Below, piece after piece: positions 1 through 11,744 of a stretch of 64,000 bases of DNA. The notes beneath the pieces were generated by a model that saw only the letters and a list, made by a program, of their open reading frames with translations, made no database searches and was not told the DNA's origin. Source of the DNA: Deinococcus sp. JMULE3. GTDB taxonomy: Bacteria; Deinococcota; Deinococci; Deinococcales; Deinococcaceae. Made by a program: the position numbers and the translations under genes. Numbering within the stretch: position 1 is the stretch's first letter; every line of letters begins with the position of its first letter. The stretch spans positions 62,001-126,000 of the forward strand of contig NZ_SGWE01000004.1 of assembly GCF_013337115.1 (NCBI RefSeq). Reading direction: 5' to 3'.

Positions 1-957
1 GGACAGTTGCGCGACGCTGGTGACCAGCCCCTCGGCGAACTGCGTGGCGGTGGCCTTCTGCGTACCGTAGGCGTTCAGCACGACGCCCTGCACGCCCACG
101 AAGGGGCTCCACCTGCCGGTCGCGCCGGGGGGGGTGGGGACGCTCGTGATGCCGTAGTTGATGCCCGCCTTCTTGATGTCGCCCATGTCCCAGGGGCCGG
201 TGACGATCATGGCGGCCTTACCGCTCAGGAACGCGGCCTTGACCTTGTCGCCGGTCATGCCGGTGGGCACGAGTTTCTCGCGGAAGCGCAGGTCGTTCAT
301 GAGCGAGAGGGCCTTGCGGGCGCCGCTGTTGTTCAGGCCGATGTCGCGGACGTCCAGGGTGCCTGCCTGCTCGCCGAACACGTACGAGCCGTACGCGCTG
401 AAGAACCCGTAGTTCATGTAGGCGTTGCTCAGGTCGGTCAGGAAGCCGTAGCGTCCGGCGGCGGCGTTGGTGTTCCTCTTTGCGGCCTTCAGGAAGTCCG
501 CCCAGGTGAGGGGCGCGCTGGGGACGAGTTTCTTGTTGTACACCAGGGCGACGCTCTCGGCGAACATGGGCAGGCCGTACAGTTTCCCGCCGACGGTCAG
601 GGCGCGGACGGTGGTCTGGTCGAATTCGCTGCGGCGGGAGGTGCTGCTCAGGGGTTCGATCACGCCCGCCTGGGCGAGCTGGCCGATGCGGTCCTGCGGG
701 AGGGTGACGATCACGTCGGGGCCCTGGCCCTGCTTGGCGGTTTTCAGGAGCTGGTCGACGATCTTGTCGAGGGGGATGTTGACGACCTTGACGGTGTTGC
801 CGCTGATGCCCTGGTAGGTCTTGATCTGGCTGCTGAGCCACGCGACCTCGGCCTTGTCGTTGAAGTGCGTCCAGACGGTGAGGGTGGCGGCGTGGGCGCT
901 GCCCGTCAGGGCGCTGGTGGTCAGGGCGAGGGCGAGCAGGGTGAGGCGTCGGTTCAT
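1..957 (-). CDS. ABC transporter sugar-binding protein, family 1 (3' end cut by window edge)
   Basis: Periplasmic solute-binding protein of the maltose/oligosaccharide type (MalE-like). The start at 957 gives a classic signal peptide (MNRRLTLLALALTTSALTG, then an AHA-A cleavage region) and sits behind an AGGAGAA ribosome site. The mature part opens TLTVWTHF and carries the family features KTAKQGQGPDVIV, GKLYGLPMFAESVALVYNKK and SGKAAMIVTGPWDM. The frame is open to base 1 (319 residues seen; the family is usually about 390-420), so the C-terminus lies outside. No permease or ATPase gene adjoins it here. Two family-1 permeases lie at 36-38 kb, but a functional link is only a guess. The ligand cannot be read from sequence. 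Confidence 0.9.
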   Translation of the reverse strand, partial: MNRRLTLLALALTTSALTGSAHAATLTVWTHFNDKAEVAWLSSQIKTYQGISGNTVKVVNIPLDKIVDQLLKTAKQGQGPDVIVTLPQDRIGQLAQAGVIEPLSSTSRRSEFDQTTVRALTVGGKLYGLPMFAESVALVYNKKLVPSAPLTWADFLKAAKRNTNAAAGRYGFLTDLSNAYMNYGFFSAYGSYVFGEQAGTLDVRDIGLNNSGARKALSLMNDLRFREKLVPTGMTGDKVKAAFLSGKAAMIVTGPWDMGDIKKAGINYGITSVPTPPGATGRWSPFVGVQGVVLNAYGTQKATATQFAEGLVTSVAQLS

Positions 958-1124
958 GGGTTCTCCTGGGTGACGGGGAGGACGTCCCGGTCCGGGCGGA
1001 TCGGAATATTTGGAAAGGGTTCCATTCTGGCGACAGGCCGCCAATTGATTTATTGAAACGCCCGTCATTATCCGCCGTTCACGCGCCGTCCACCACTCCA
1101 CCCCCGCCGGGGGCACCCCTGTAT

Positions 1125-1130
1125 TAGGCT
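1125..1130 (+). promoter_or_regulatory. -10 box of a leaderless promoter (NlpC/P60 gene)
   Basis: TAGGCT lies 7 nt before the GTG at 1138, and there is no Shine-Dalgarno sequence. The same TANNNT-N7-start layout recurs at many genes in this window and supports the chosen start. Confidence 0.55.
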
Positions 1131-1137
1131 GTGGCGC

Positions 1138-2013
1138 GTGACCACCCCGCCCCTTCCGGACGCCCGCACCCACGCGCGCGACCCGCACATGAAGATCGCC
1201 GAGGACGCCCTGCGCCCCCACCTGCCAGAACCCGGCTGGCGGTTCGTGACCCCGACCCCCGCGCACGCCGGAGAGGCTCGCCTGAGCCTGCGCGCCCACC
1301 CCGACCCCGACGCCGCGCAGGTCACCGAGGCGCTGCCCGGCGAACCCCTGCACCTCCTGTGGGAGAACGCCGGCGGCTGGGCGTACGTCCGCACCACGCA
1401 CGACCGTTACCTGGGCTGGGCCCGCGCAGGCGGCCTGCACACGCGCCCCTGGCAACCCGACCTGACCGTCACCGCCCGCCGCGCCCACGCGTACGCCGGG
1501 CCGAAGATCAGCCAGCCCATCCGCGCCGAACTCGCGTTCGGGACGAGGCTCGCCAGGGGCGGCGGCGACATCGTCACCGAGGACCACCGCCGCTGGGTGC
1601 CGGTCACCCTGCCCGGCGGCACGGACGCCTGGGTGCAGGAGGTGACCCTCGCCCCGCTGGAGGGCGACCTGCTGACGTTCGCCCTGGGCTTCCTGGACAC
1701 CCCCTACGTGTGGGGCGGGCGCAGCGCCTGGGGACTGGACTGCTCCGGCCTGACGCAGCTCGTGTACGGCGCGTTCGGCCGCCCCCTGCCGCGCGACGCG
1801 GACCAGCAGCAGGAGGCCCTCACGCCCGTCACGGAGGCGCAGCCCGGCGACCTGGCCTTCTTCCCCGGTCATGTCGGCCTGATGCTCGACGACCGGCGGA
1901 TGCTGCACGCGAACGCCACCCACATGCGCGTGACCATCGAGACGCTCGGCGATGGCGAGTACGGCACGCGCCTCCAGGCGGGCCTGAGCGGCTTCGGACG
2001 GTGGACGCAGTGA
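1138..2013 (+). CDS. NlpC/P60 family cysteine peptidase with SH3-type N-terminal region
   Basis: Probable cell-wall peptidase cleaving gamma-D-glutamyl-diamino acid bonds in murein stem peptides (YkfC-like). Residues 1 to about 180 look like two bacterial SH3-type modules (GGWAYVRT and RWVPVTLPGG). The C-terminal NlpC/P60 domain has the catalytic Cys in WGLDCSGLTQLVY and the His in FFPGHVGLML; HANATHMRV is the third active-site region. No signal peptide is visible, so it may act on imported peptides in the cytosol. It is the first gene of a three-gene operon and overlaps the epimerase gene by 4 nt (GTGA), which fits joint murein-peptide catabolism. GTG start with no SD; see the -10 box just upstream. 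Confidence 0.88.
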   Translation: MTTPPLPDARTHARDPHMKIAEDALRPHLPEPGWRFVTPTPAHAGEARLSLRAHPDPDAAQVTEALPGEPLHLLWENAGGWAYVRTTHDRYLGWARAGGLHTRPWQPDLTVTARRAHAYAGPKISQPIRAELAFGTRLARGGGDIVTEDHRRWVPVTLPGGTDAWVQEVTLAPLEGDLLTFALGFLDTPYVWGGRSAWGLDCSGLTQLVYGAFGRPLPRDADQQQEALTPVTEAQPGDLAFFPGHVGLMLDDRRMLHANATHMRVTIETLGDGEYGTRLQAGLSGFGRWTQ

Positions 2014-3050
2014 CCGCCGCGACCTCCGCCGTCACCTGGGAGACGCTGGACCTGCACACCACGCAGCCCTTCGGCATCGCCCGCTGGACGCACAGCGTCT
2101 ACCCCCGCACCCTCGTCACCCTGACCCACGACGGCCTGACCGGACGCGGCGAGGCCGCCCCGAACGCCTTCTACGGCGAGACGCGCGGCACCGTCGAGGC
2201 GGTCCTGCCCATCCTGGCCGACGAGGTGCAGGACCCCTGGGACTGGGACGGCCTGCACGCCCGCCTCTCGGCCCGCATGCCGTACGACCACCCCAGCGTG
2301 AAGTGCGCGCTGGAGATGGCAGCCGTCGAGTGGTGCGCCGCGCGCGCCGGAGTGCCCGTGTGGCAACTGCTCGGCCTGAGCCCCGCGCCCCTCCCCGAGA
2401 GCAGCTATACCGTCAGCATCGCCGATCTGGACGACATGCGCCGTCAGGCGCGCGAGGCTGCCGCGCGCGGGCACGGCGTCCTGAAGGTCAAGCTGGGCAC
2501 CGACCGCGACGAGGCGATCATCGCCGCGCTGCGCGAGGAAGCCCCGCACGTCCGCCTGCGCGTGGACGCGAACGCCGCCTGGACCCGCACCCAGGCCCGC
2601 CGGATGCTGGGCGTGCTGGAGGCCGCCGACGTGGAATTCGTCGAGCAGCCTCTCGCCGCCGGGGACCTGGACGGGCACGCCGCGCTGCGCGCCGTCTCCG
2701 GTGTGCCCATCGTCGCGGACGAGAGCCTGCACCATGTCGGCGACGTCATCACCCTGGCCCGCGCGTTCGACGGCGTGAACCTCAAACTCGCCAAGCTCGG
2801 CGGACCACTCCAGGCGCTGCGGGCGCTGCGGCTGGCGCGCGCGCACGGGATGTCCGTCATGATGGGCTGCATGATCGAGAGCAGCCTCGGCATCGCCGCC
2901 GCCGCGCACCTCGCGGGCGCGTGCGACTGGGCCGACCTGGACGGCGCGCTCCTCCTCGCGGACGACCCGTTCACGGGCCTGGACTGGCAGGCGGGACACC
3001 TCGCGCGGCCAGCGGGCAGCGGCTGGGGCGTGGAGCGGCGCACCGCATGA
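2010..3050 (+). CDS. Dipeptide epimerase (enolase superfamily, L-Ala-D/L-Glu epimerase type)
   Basis: Enolase-superfamily enzyme, most likely inverting the D-Glu of L-Ala-D-Glu released from murein. The C-terminal barrel shows catalytic lysine KVKLG, metal ligands in VDANAAW, VEFVEQPL and VADESLH, and the second lysine in LKLAKLGG; SVMMGCMIESSLG closes the barrel. 346 residues, a normal length. The start chosen is GTG 2010, which overlaps the upstream stop as GTGA; GTG 2001 is an alternative. It ends in an ATGA overlap with the next gene. The NlpC/P60 neighbour supports dipeptide rather than muconate chemistry. Deinococcus peptidoglycan contains ornithine, but the Ala-Glu substrate would be the same. 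Confidence 0.88.
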   Translation: MTAATSAVTWETLDLHTTQPFGIARWTHSVYPRTLVTLTHDGLTGRGEAAPNAFYGETRGTVEAVLPILADEVQDPWDWDGLHARLSARMPYDHPSVKCALEMAAVEWCAARAGVPVWQLLGLSPAPLPESSYTVSIADLDDMRRQAREAAARGHGVLKVKLGTDRDEAIIAALREEAPHVRLRVDANAAWTRTQARRMLGVLEAADVEFVEQPLAAGDLDGHAALRAVSGVPIVADESLHHVGDVITLARAFDGVNLKLAKLGGPLQALRALRLARAHGMSVMMGCMIESSLGIAAAAHLAGACDWADLDGALLLADDPFTGLDWQAGHLARPAGSGWGVERRTA

Positions 3051-4252
3051 CCCTCCGCGTGGCGATCATCGGCGCCGGCAACCGCGGCGGGGACGTGTAC
3101 GCCCGCCTGCTCGCGCAGCACGGCGCGCAGGTCACGCACGTCGTGGACCCCCGCGCGGCCCGCCTGGAGGAGGTCGCCGCCCGGCACGCCGTCCCACCCG
3201 AGTGGCAGTACCGCGATCCGGACGCGTTCTTCGCGCTGGGCCGCGTGGCCGACGCCGTCGTGATCGCCACCCCGGACGATCAGCACGTCACGCCGTGCCT
3301 TCAGGCCCTTGCCCTGAACTACGACGTGCTGCTGGAAAAACCAGTCTGCCTGACCGAGGCGGACCTCGACCTTCTCCAGGCGGCCGAGGCGGCCAGCACC
3401 GGGCGGGTCACGGTCTGCCACGTCCTGCGCGCCGCGCCCTTCTTCCGGGAGGTGCGGCGCGTGCTGGACAGCGGCGCCCTGGGCACCCTGATCGGAATCC
3501 AGCACGCGGAGAACGTCGCCCACTGGCACTACGCGCACTCCTACGTGCGCGGCAACTGGCGCGCGTCCCCGCCCGCCGCGCCGTTCCTGCTCGCCAAGAG
3601 CTGCCACGACCTCGACCTGCTCCGCGCGTTCGCTGGCAGCCCGCCCGAACGCGTGACCAGCGAGGGCAGCCTGCACCACTTCCGCCCCGAACACGCCCCG
3701 CCCGGCGCGACCGACCGCTGCGTCACCTGCCCCGTCCAGGGCTGCCCGTCCGACGCGCGGCGCATCTACCTCACCCGCGACCCGCACGCGTGGCCGGTCA
3801 CGGTTCTCACCGCCGGGGGCATCCCCCTGAGCGACGCGCTGGAACACGGCCCGTACGGCGAATGCGTGTATCTAGGGAAGAACGACGTGGTGGACCACCA
3901 GGCCGTCACCGTCCGCTTCCGGAGCGGCGTCACGGCGCAACTGACTGTCAGCGCGTTCACGCACAACAACACCCGCACCCTGAAACTCCTCGGGACGCAC
4001 GGCGAACTGCGCGGCCACATGGACCGCCACGAACTCGAACTCCACGACTTCCGCACCGGCCACAGCCAGCGCTGGACCATCGACGCCAGCGGCACGCACG
4101 GCGGCGGCGACGACGGCCTGATCCAGGCGTGGCTCGCCAGTCTGCGCGGCCACACCCCACCACCCACTCCCCTGTCCGAATCGCTCGACTCCCACCGCAT
4201 GGCGTTCGCGGCGGAACGCGCCCGGCAGCGGGGCACGGTGGAGGAGGTCTGA
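3047..4252 (+). CDS. Gfo/Idh/MocA family oxidoreductase with cysteine cluster
   Basis: NAD(P)-dependent sugar/polyol dehydrogenase family. The N-terminal Rossmann fold has VAIIGAGNRGGDVYARLL; the family signature EKPV (about residues 99-102) and a dimerisation sheet domain follow. An unusual insert C225-x2-C228-x4-C233 (CVTCPVQGC) looks like a metal-binding knuckle and occurs in a subset of the family. It overlaps the epimerase stop by 4 nt (ATGA), so it belongs to the murein-peptide operon. The substrate is unknown; an aminosugar or lactyl-sugar product of murein turnover is possible but is inference. 401 residues, consistent with the larger members. Confidence 0.85.
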   Translation: MTLRVAIIGAGNRGGDVYARLLAQHGAQVTHVVDPRAARLEEVAARHAVPPEWQYRDPDAFFALGRVADAVVIATPDDQHVTPCLQALALNYDVLLEKPVCLTEADLDLLQAAEAASTGRVTVCHVLRAAPFFREVRRVLDSGALGTLIGIQHAENVAHWHYAHSYVRGNWRASPPAAPFLLAKSCHDLDLLRAFAGSPPERVTSEGSLHHFRPEHAPPGATDRCVTCPVQGCPSDARRIYLTRDPHAWPVTVLTAGGIPLSDALEHGPYGECVYLGKNDVVDHQAVTVRFRSGVTAQLTVSAFTHNNTRTLKLLGTHGELRGHMDRHELELHDFRTGHSQRWTIDASGTHGGGDDGLIQAWLASLRGHTPPPTPLSESLDSHRMAFAAERARQRGTVEEV

Positions 4253-4304
4253 CGGTCCTGGCCTGTTCGGTTGAGGGGATTTAGGGTGAATGATTGAACG
4301 TGCT

Positions 4305-4352
4305 AGTGAAAGTATTCACGATTAAGCCGGATCGTGACAAAGTTGTTTCCTC
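4305..4352 (+). repeat. Short dyad repeat, copy A (GTGAA...TTCAC element)
   Basis: Begins AGTGAAAGTATTCACGAT, a perfect GTGAA/TTCAC dyad, followed about 14 nt later by a further CGTGA half-site and a T-rich stretch. Near-identical elements occur at 11629 and 26982 in the same orientation, always in a gap between convergent genes. Confidence 0.6.
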
Positions 4353-4353
4353 T

Positions 4354-4929
4354 TCATTCCAGGAGGGACCATATCCCCCCCTGACGCTCCAGCACGACCC
4401 ATTCTGTGTTGCCCAGCATGAAGTCCCCACCACGCCAGACCTCGCGGATATCCAGGCCCAGCAGGTCCGCCAGGGCAATCCGGATGATCCCGCCGTGCGA
4501 CACCAGCGCCGCGTCCCCATCCGGCAGGCTGTTCACGTCCGCCGTGAACCGCGCCGCGATCTCCCGGAACGTCTCGCCACCCCGGAAGCCCAGCTCGCCA
4601 CCGCCCAGCTCCAGGCGTTCCGGGTGCTGCCGCAGGGCCGAGTACGGCTCGCCCGCCCACTCGCCGCAGTCCACCTCATGAATGCCAGGAAGGACCGTGA
4701 CCGGCACGCCCAGCCGCTCCGCCAGGGGCCGCGCCGTCTGCTGCGCGCGGCGATATCGGCTGGCATACACCGCCTGCGGGCGCGGCTCTCCCCCACTGAT
4801 CCGCCCGGCCATCGCCCGCGCCTGCTCGTGACCGGTATCGGTGATCTCGTCGTTCGCGCTGCTCGCGCCACGCAGGATGCCCGCCTGATTTCCTTTCGTC
4901 TCGCCGTGCCGGATGATCCAGAGTCGCAT
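4354..4929 (-). CDS. Histidine phosphatase family protein
   Basis: Phosphoglycerate-mutase-like phosphatase. The N-terminal RHGET (residues 7-11) holds the phospho-accepting histidine; ASRYRRAQQTA provides the conserved phosphate-binding arginines, ECGEW-like DCGEWAGE follows, and VSHGGIIR supplies the second catalytic His. 191 residues, the length of small phosphatases such as CobC, PhoE or GpmB; the exact substrate is undetermined. TACAGT lies 7 nt upstream of the ATG with no SD, the layout of a leaderless promoter. It is convergent with the oxidoreductase gene. Confidence 0.85.
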   Translation of the reverse strand: MRLWIIRHGETKGNQAGILRGASSANDEITDTGHEQARAMAGRISGGEPRPQAVYASRYRRAQQTARPLAERLGVPVTVLPGIHEVDCGEWAGEPYSALRQHPERLELGGGELGFRGGETFREIAARFTADVNSLPDGDAALVSHGGIIRIALADLLGLDIREVWRGGDFMLGNTEWVVLERQGGIWSLLE

Positions 4930-4936
4930 GCGCCCA

Positions 4937-4942
4937 ACTGTA
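4937..4942 (-). promoter_or_regulatory. -10 box of a leaderless promoter (histidine phosphatase)
   Basis: On the minus strand TACAGT is followed by 7 nt (TGGGCGC) and then ATG. It matches the layout at other genes here. Confidence 0.5.
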
Positions 4943-4988
4943 CCGGGCGCACGCGACTCTGGACTGCGGGGGGGTGGACTGCGGGGGA

Positions 4989-5861
<873 letters not shown>

Positions 5862-5910
5862 GGTGGGGCTCCTGTGGGGTGAGAGGCGGACAGACTCGTA
5901 ACCGTTTTCC

Positions 5911-5922
5911 TTACATGTTGGG
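5911..5922 (-). promoter_or_regulatory. Candidate Rrf2 operator before the quinone oxidoreductase
   Basis: The minus strand reads CCCAACATGTAAGG, with the palindrome ACATGT at 5913-5918. The same ACATGTAAG word occurs upstream of the regulator gene (6382-6387) and before an unknown gene near 56076. Confidence 0.45.
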
Positions 5923-5932
5923 CAGAGGAACG

Positions 5933-6346
5933 TCAGCCCGCGCGGGCCGCCAGATCCCCCAGCACGTCCGCGAGGGTCGTGCGGGCCAGTTCAGCTTCCA
6001 GCGCGGCCTGCGCGCGCCCGAAGCGGTCTTCCAGGGTCGCCTGGATGTTCGCGCCGACCGGGCACGCCGGGTGCGGATGCTCGTGCAGGCGGAACACGCT
6101 GGCCTCGCCGTTCACGGCGCGGTACACGTCCAGCAGGGTGATGTCGCGCGGGTCACGGGTCAGGCGCGCGCCGCTGACGCCCTGCTGGGTGGCCAGCAGA
6201 TCCGCGCGGCGCAGCAGGCCCGTGACGGTCCGGATCACGACCGGGTTGGTCCCGACGCTGGCGGCGATATCGGCGGAACTGGCGTGCTCGGGGAACTGGC
6301 TGATGATGCTGAGCACATGCACCGCCACGGCATACTGACTGTTCAC
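5933..6346 (-). CDS. Rrf2 family transcriptional regulator (YwnA-like)
   Basis: Small winged-helix regulator of 137 residues. The N-terminal HTH reads EHASSADIAASVGTNPVVIR with VTGLLRRADLL; the wing is GVSGARLTR. It has a single cysteine in HPACPVG, not the three-cysteine cluster of Fe-S Rrf2 proteins such as IscR or NsrR. A redox or electrophile sensor of the YwnA/YodB style is therefore more likely. GTG start behind GGAGGTGA. The gene precedes a quinone oxidoreductase on the same strand and shares candidate operators with it, which suggests repression of both. Confidence 0.85.
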   Translation of the reverse strand: MNSQYAVAVHVLSIISQFPEHASSADIAASVGTNPVVIRTVTGLLRRADLLATQQGVSGARLTRDPRDITLLDVYRAVNGEASVFRLHEHPHPACPVGANIQATLEDRFGRAQAALEAELARTTLADVLGDLAARAG

Positions 6347-6362
6347 GCACTCACCTCCACCA

Positions 6363-6387
6363 ACATGTCGCCAATCTACTTACATGT
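6363..6387 (-). promoter_or_regulatory. Paired ACATGT boxes upstream of the Rrf2 regulator
   Basis: Two ACATGT palindromes (6363-6368 and 6382-6387) have centres 19 bp apart, about two helical turns. The distal one reads ACATGTAAG on the minus strand, as in the box before the oxidoreductase. Confidence 0.5.
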
Positions 6388-6430
6388 CGCGCTGAAGTCA
6401 AGGGTGGAGTCTCCCCCACCCTCAGCCCGG

Positions 6431-7003
6431 TCAGCGACCGATCCGCACCGTCACCACCGTACTATCCGCGAAGGGCTGCACACTCACCGCCTTGCCGACA
6501 TCCACCAGGAACGCGTTCCAGCCGCGCTTCAGCGGCGCGCGGAAGCCCTTGTTCGCCGTGACCGTCACGTCCGTATTCGCCCACACCACGAACAGGTTTG
6601 CACCCCGCGCGTCCGACATGGCCTCCCGCAGCGGTTCGTTGTCGTCCCGGCGCCCGTTGTTGTTCTGATCCCGGTACGTGAACAGCTTCAACTCCGCCAC
6701 CTGCGCCTGCCCACTGACCTGCACCGGATCGATCACGCCCGGCCAGTTCACGTTCTGCGGCGTGAGACTCACCATCGCCCGGGGCAGCGGCGACGTGTCA
6801 GGAATCTCCATGGTGAAGCTTCCCCCCTCGACCGGCACGCTGCTGAGTTCCTGCACGAACTGCCCCGAAGGGGTGATGACCACGCCCGCCACGCGCAGGT
6901 CAGGCGTGACGTTCGCGCCACTCACCGTCCCCTTCACCGTGAGAGCACTGGCCGCGCCAACACTCATCAGAGCGAGCGTCATGGACAGGGAAAAGATCTT
7001 CAT
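6431..7003 (-). CDS. Secreted protein of unknown function with EF-hand-like loop
   Basis: 190 residues beginning with a clear signal peptide (MKIFSLSMTLALMSVGAASA). The rest is beta-rich with no recognised enzyme motif. A loop DQNNNGRRDDNE near residue 113 matches the acidic calcium-loop pattern seen in dockerin/EF-hand-like secreted proteins. It resembles transthyretin-like or carboxypeptidase-regulatory beta domains (KGTVSGANVTPDLRVAGVVI) only in a general way. The start is supported by TAGACT 6 nt before the ATG. Its function cannot be stated; it probably sits in the periplasm or at the surface. Confidence 0.7.
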   Translation of the reverse strand: MKIFSLSMTLALMSVGAASALTVKGTVSGANVTPDLRVAGVVITPSGQFVQELSSVPVEGGSFTMEIPDTSPLPRAMVSLTPQNVNWPGVIDPVQVSGQAQVAELKLFTYRDQNNNGRRDDNEPLREAMSDARGANLFVVWANTDVTVTANKGFRAPLKRGWNAFLVDVGKAVSVQPFADSTVVTVRIGR

Positions 7004-7154
7004 ACCGTCAGTCTACGCGCGAGCCTGACGGCCATGTGACGCACACCGGGATCAGAAATTCATGTCCCGCTCACGCTTTCGGTGGAGTTCAGCACGTGCC
7101 CCCGCCGCGTCATCAGAACAGACCGGAACAGCAGGCGGAGCAACAGGCACACAC

Positions 7155-7181
7155 AAAAAAACAGGGAGCCCGAAGGCTCCC
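7155..7181 (-). terminator. Rho-independent terminator of sucCD
   Basis: The minus strand reads GGGAGCC-TTCG-GGCTCCC, a 7-bp stem with a stable tetraloop, then TGTTTTTTTG. It lies 15 nt after the sucD stop. Confidence 0.9.
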
Positions 7182-7195
7182 CGCTGCACGCGCGC

Positions 7196-8100
7196 TTACT
7201 TGTTCAGCGCCTGCTTCACGAGATCGATGATCTCGGGCATGGTGTCGGCCACGGGCACGTTCGCCGCCGCGAAGGCCGCGAGCTTGCTCTCGGGGGTGCC
7301 GACGTCGCCCATGATGATCGCGCCGGCATGACCCATGCGCTTGCCCTTGGGGGCCGAGCGGCCGCTGATGAAGGCCACGACGGGCTTCTTCATGTTCTGC
7401 GCGATGTACTCGGCGGCGGCTTCCTCGTCAGCGCCGCCGATCTCGCCAATCACGACGACCGCGTCGGTGTCAGGGTCGGCTTCGAACAGGGGCAGCACGT
7501 CCGCGAAGGTCGTGCCGATCACGGGGTCACCGCCGATGCCGACGGTGGTGCTCGTGCCCATGCCCGCGTCGTTCAGCAGCTTGGCGGCCTCGTACGTCAG
7601 GGTGCCGGAGCGGCTGATCAGGCCGATACGGCCGGGGTTGGCGTAGATCTTGTTCGGCATGATGCCGATCTTGGCTTCCCCGTTCGTGACCAGACCGGGG
7701 CAGTTCCCGCCGATCAGACGCACGCCCTCGCCACCCTGGGCGCGGCTCTGCGCGTCGAGCGCCTTGACTTCCTGCACGGCGCGCATCATGTCCACGGTCG
7801 GCACGCCTTCCGTGATCAGGACGATCAGGGGCATCCCGGCGTGCGCGGCTTCCAGCACGGCGTCCGCAGCGCCCGCGGGGGGCACGAAGATGATGCTGAC
7901 GTTCGCGCCGGTCGCGGCCTTGGCCTCCGCGACGCTGTTGAACACGGGCCAGCCTTCGAAGTCGGTGCCGCCCTTGCCGGGCGTGACGCCCGCGACGACC
8001 TGAGTGCCGAATTCCTTCATGGCGCGGCTGTGGCTCGCACCTTCACGGCCGGTCATGCCCTGCACGATGACCTTGCTGTCTTTCCCTACGAGGATACCCA

Positions 8101-8101
<1 letters not shown>
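7196..8101 (-). CDS. sucD: Succinyl-CoA synthetase (ADP-forming) alpha subunit
   Basis: TCA-cycle enzyme subunit that binds CoA and carries the phospho-histidine. The N-terminal CoA fold reads [12 protein letters not shown] and [24 protein letters not shown] lies in [10 protein letters not shown], and the active-site loop [11 protein letters not shown] carries the catalytic histidine near residue 247. 301 residues, normal length. It is the second gene of sucCD: its ATG overlaps the sucC stop by one base (TAATG). A strong terminator follows directly. Confidence 0.97.
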
Positions 8102-10494
<2,393 letters not shown>

Positions 10495-10498
<4 letters not shown>

Positions 10499-11022
10499 CC
10501 CGGCGCGCTGCCGTGCTGGCCGCCGCGCTGCTGGCCGGGCTGCTGGGGGCTGCGCAGGGCGGCACGTACCGCGTGAAGGCCGGGGATACCCTGTGGGAGA
10601 TCGCGCGGGCGCATGGCACCAGCGTGGGCGCGCTGCTGCAACTGAACGGGCGCAGCAGCCAGACAATCCGCGTCGGGGAGGTGCTGCAGGTGCCGGACCG
10701 TGGCGCACCGACCATCCGCGCGACCTCACTGGCACCCGCCGCCGCGCCGCAGGTGTTCCAGCAGGGGCAGGCGGTGTACTACGGAGGCCGCGCGAACCCG
10801 CAGACGACCATGACGGCCGCGCACCTGAGCCTGCCGTTCGGGACGTGGGTGCGGGTCACGCACGCCCGCACGGGCCGCAGCGTGGATGTGATGATCAACG
10901 ACCGCGGGCCGTTCGGGGTGCAGTCGCGCGTGATCGACCTGTCCACGGACGCGGCGCGGGCGCTGGGCATCCTCTCCGAGGGCGTCGCGCCGGTCACGCT
11001 GAGCATCCTGAGTCGCCCCTGA
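10495..11022 (+). CDS. RlpA-like protein with LysM domain (septal/peptidoglycan protein)
   Basis: Exported peptidoglycan-associated protein of 175 residues. The signal peptide spans residues 1-20 ([14 protein letters not shown]). A LysM repeat runs from about 22 to 66 ([20 protein letters not shown] and LQVPDR). The RlpA double-psi beta-barrel follows, with [25 protein letters not shown] and the signature [10 protein letters not shown], then ID-LS. RlpA members cleave or bind denuded glycan strands. LysM replaces the SPOR domain of E. coli RlpA, a common arrangement outside Proteobacteria. It is translationally coupled to the upstream peptidase gene. Confidence 0.9.
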
Positions 11023-11116
11023 CGCGCGCCGGCACGTCCGGGCGGTGTAGAATCGTTCGGGTTTCAACCACACACGCAAAGTTGATGTGCTTCACCCACC
11101 GAGGAGGATGGTTTCA

Positions 11117-11575
<459 letters not shown>

Positions 11576-11591
11576 GCCGACGGGTGAGATG

Positions 11592-11615
11592 GGCGGGGTT
11601 CAGGCCCCGCCTTTT
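11592..11615 (+). terminator. Terminator of the YbjN gene
   Basis: GGCGGGG, a 6-nt loop, CCCCGCC, then TTTT, 16 nt after the stop codon. Confidence 0.9.
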
Positions 11616-11628
11616 CCTGGTCACATCA

Positions 11629-11676
11629 AGTGAATACTTTCACGATCCTGCCAGGACGTGAAATATTTGCTCTCTC
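11629..11676 (+). repeat. Short dyad repeat, copy B
   Basis: AGTGAATACTTTCACGAT, then CC-rich spacing and CGTGAAATATTTG. It aligns with copies A (4305) and C (26982) in the same orientation, and lies between convergent genes. Confidence 0.6.
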
Positions 11677-11687
11677 TACCGTCGGCC

Positions 11688-11726
11688 AAAAGAAGAAGGG
11701 GCAGGGTTGCGGAACACCCAGCCCCC
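11688..11726 (-). terminator. Terminator of pepF
   Basis: The minus strand reads GGGGCTGGGT-loop-ACCCTGCCCC (one T-T mismatch) followed by TTCTTCTTTT, about 20 nt after the pepF stop. Confidence 0.75.
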
Positions 11727-11744
11727 TGCTCTCCTGGTCTCTGC

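Noticed and set aside
7..1056. A 349-codon plus-strand frame over the sugar-binding protein gene
   Set aside because: Gly/Ala/Val-rich shadow of the minus-strand gene, which has a signal peptide, SD and family motifs. High GC leaves many such antisense frames open.
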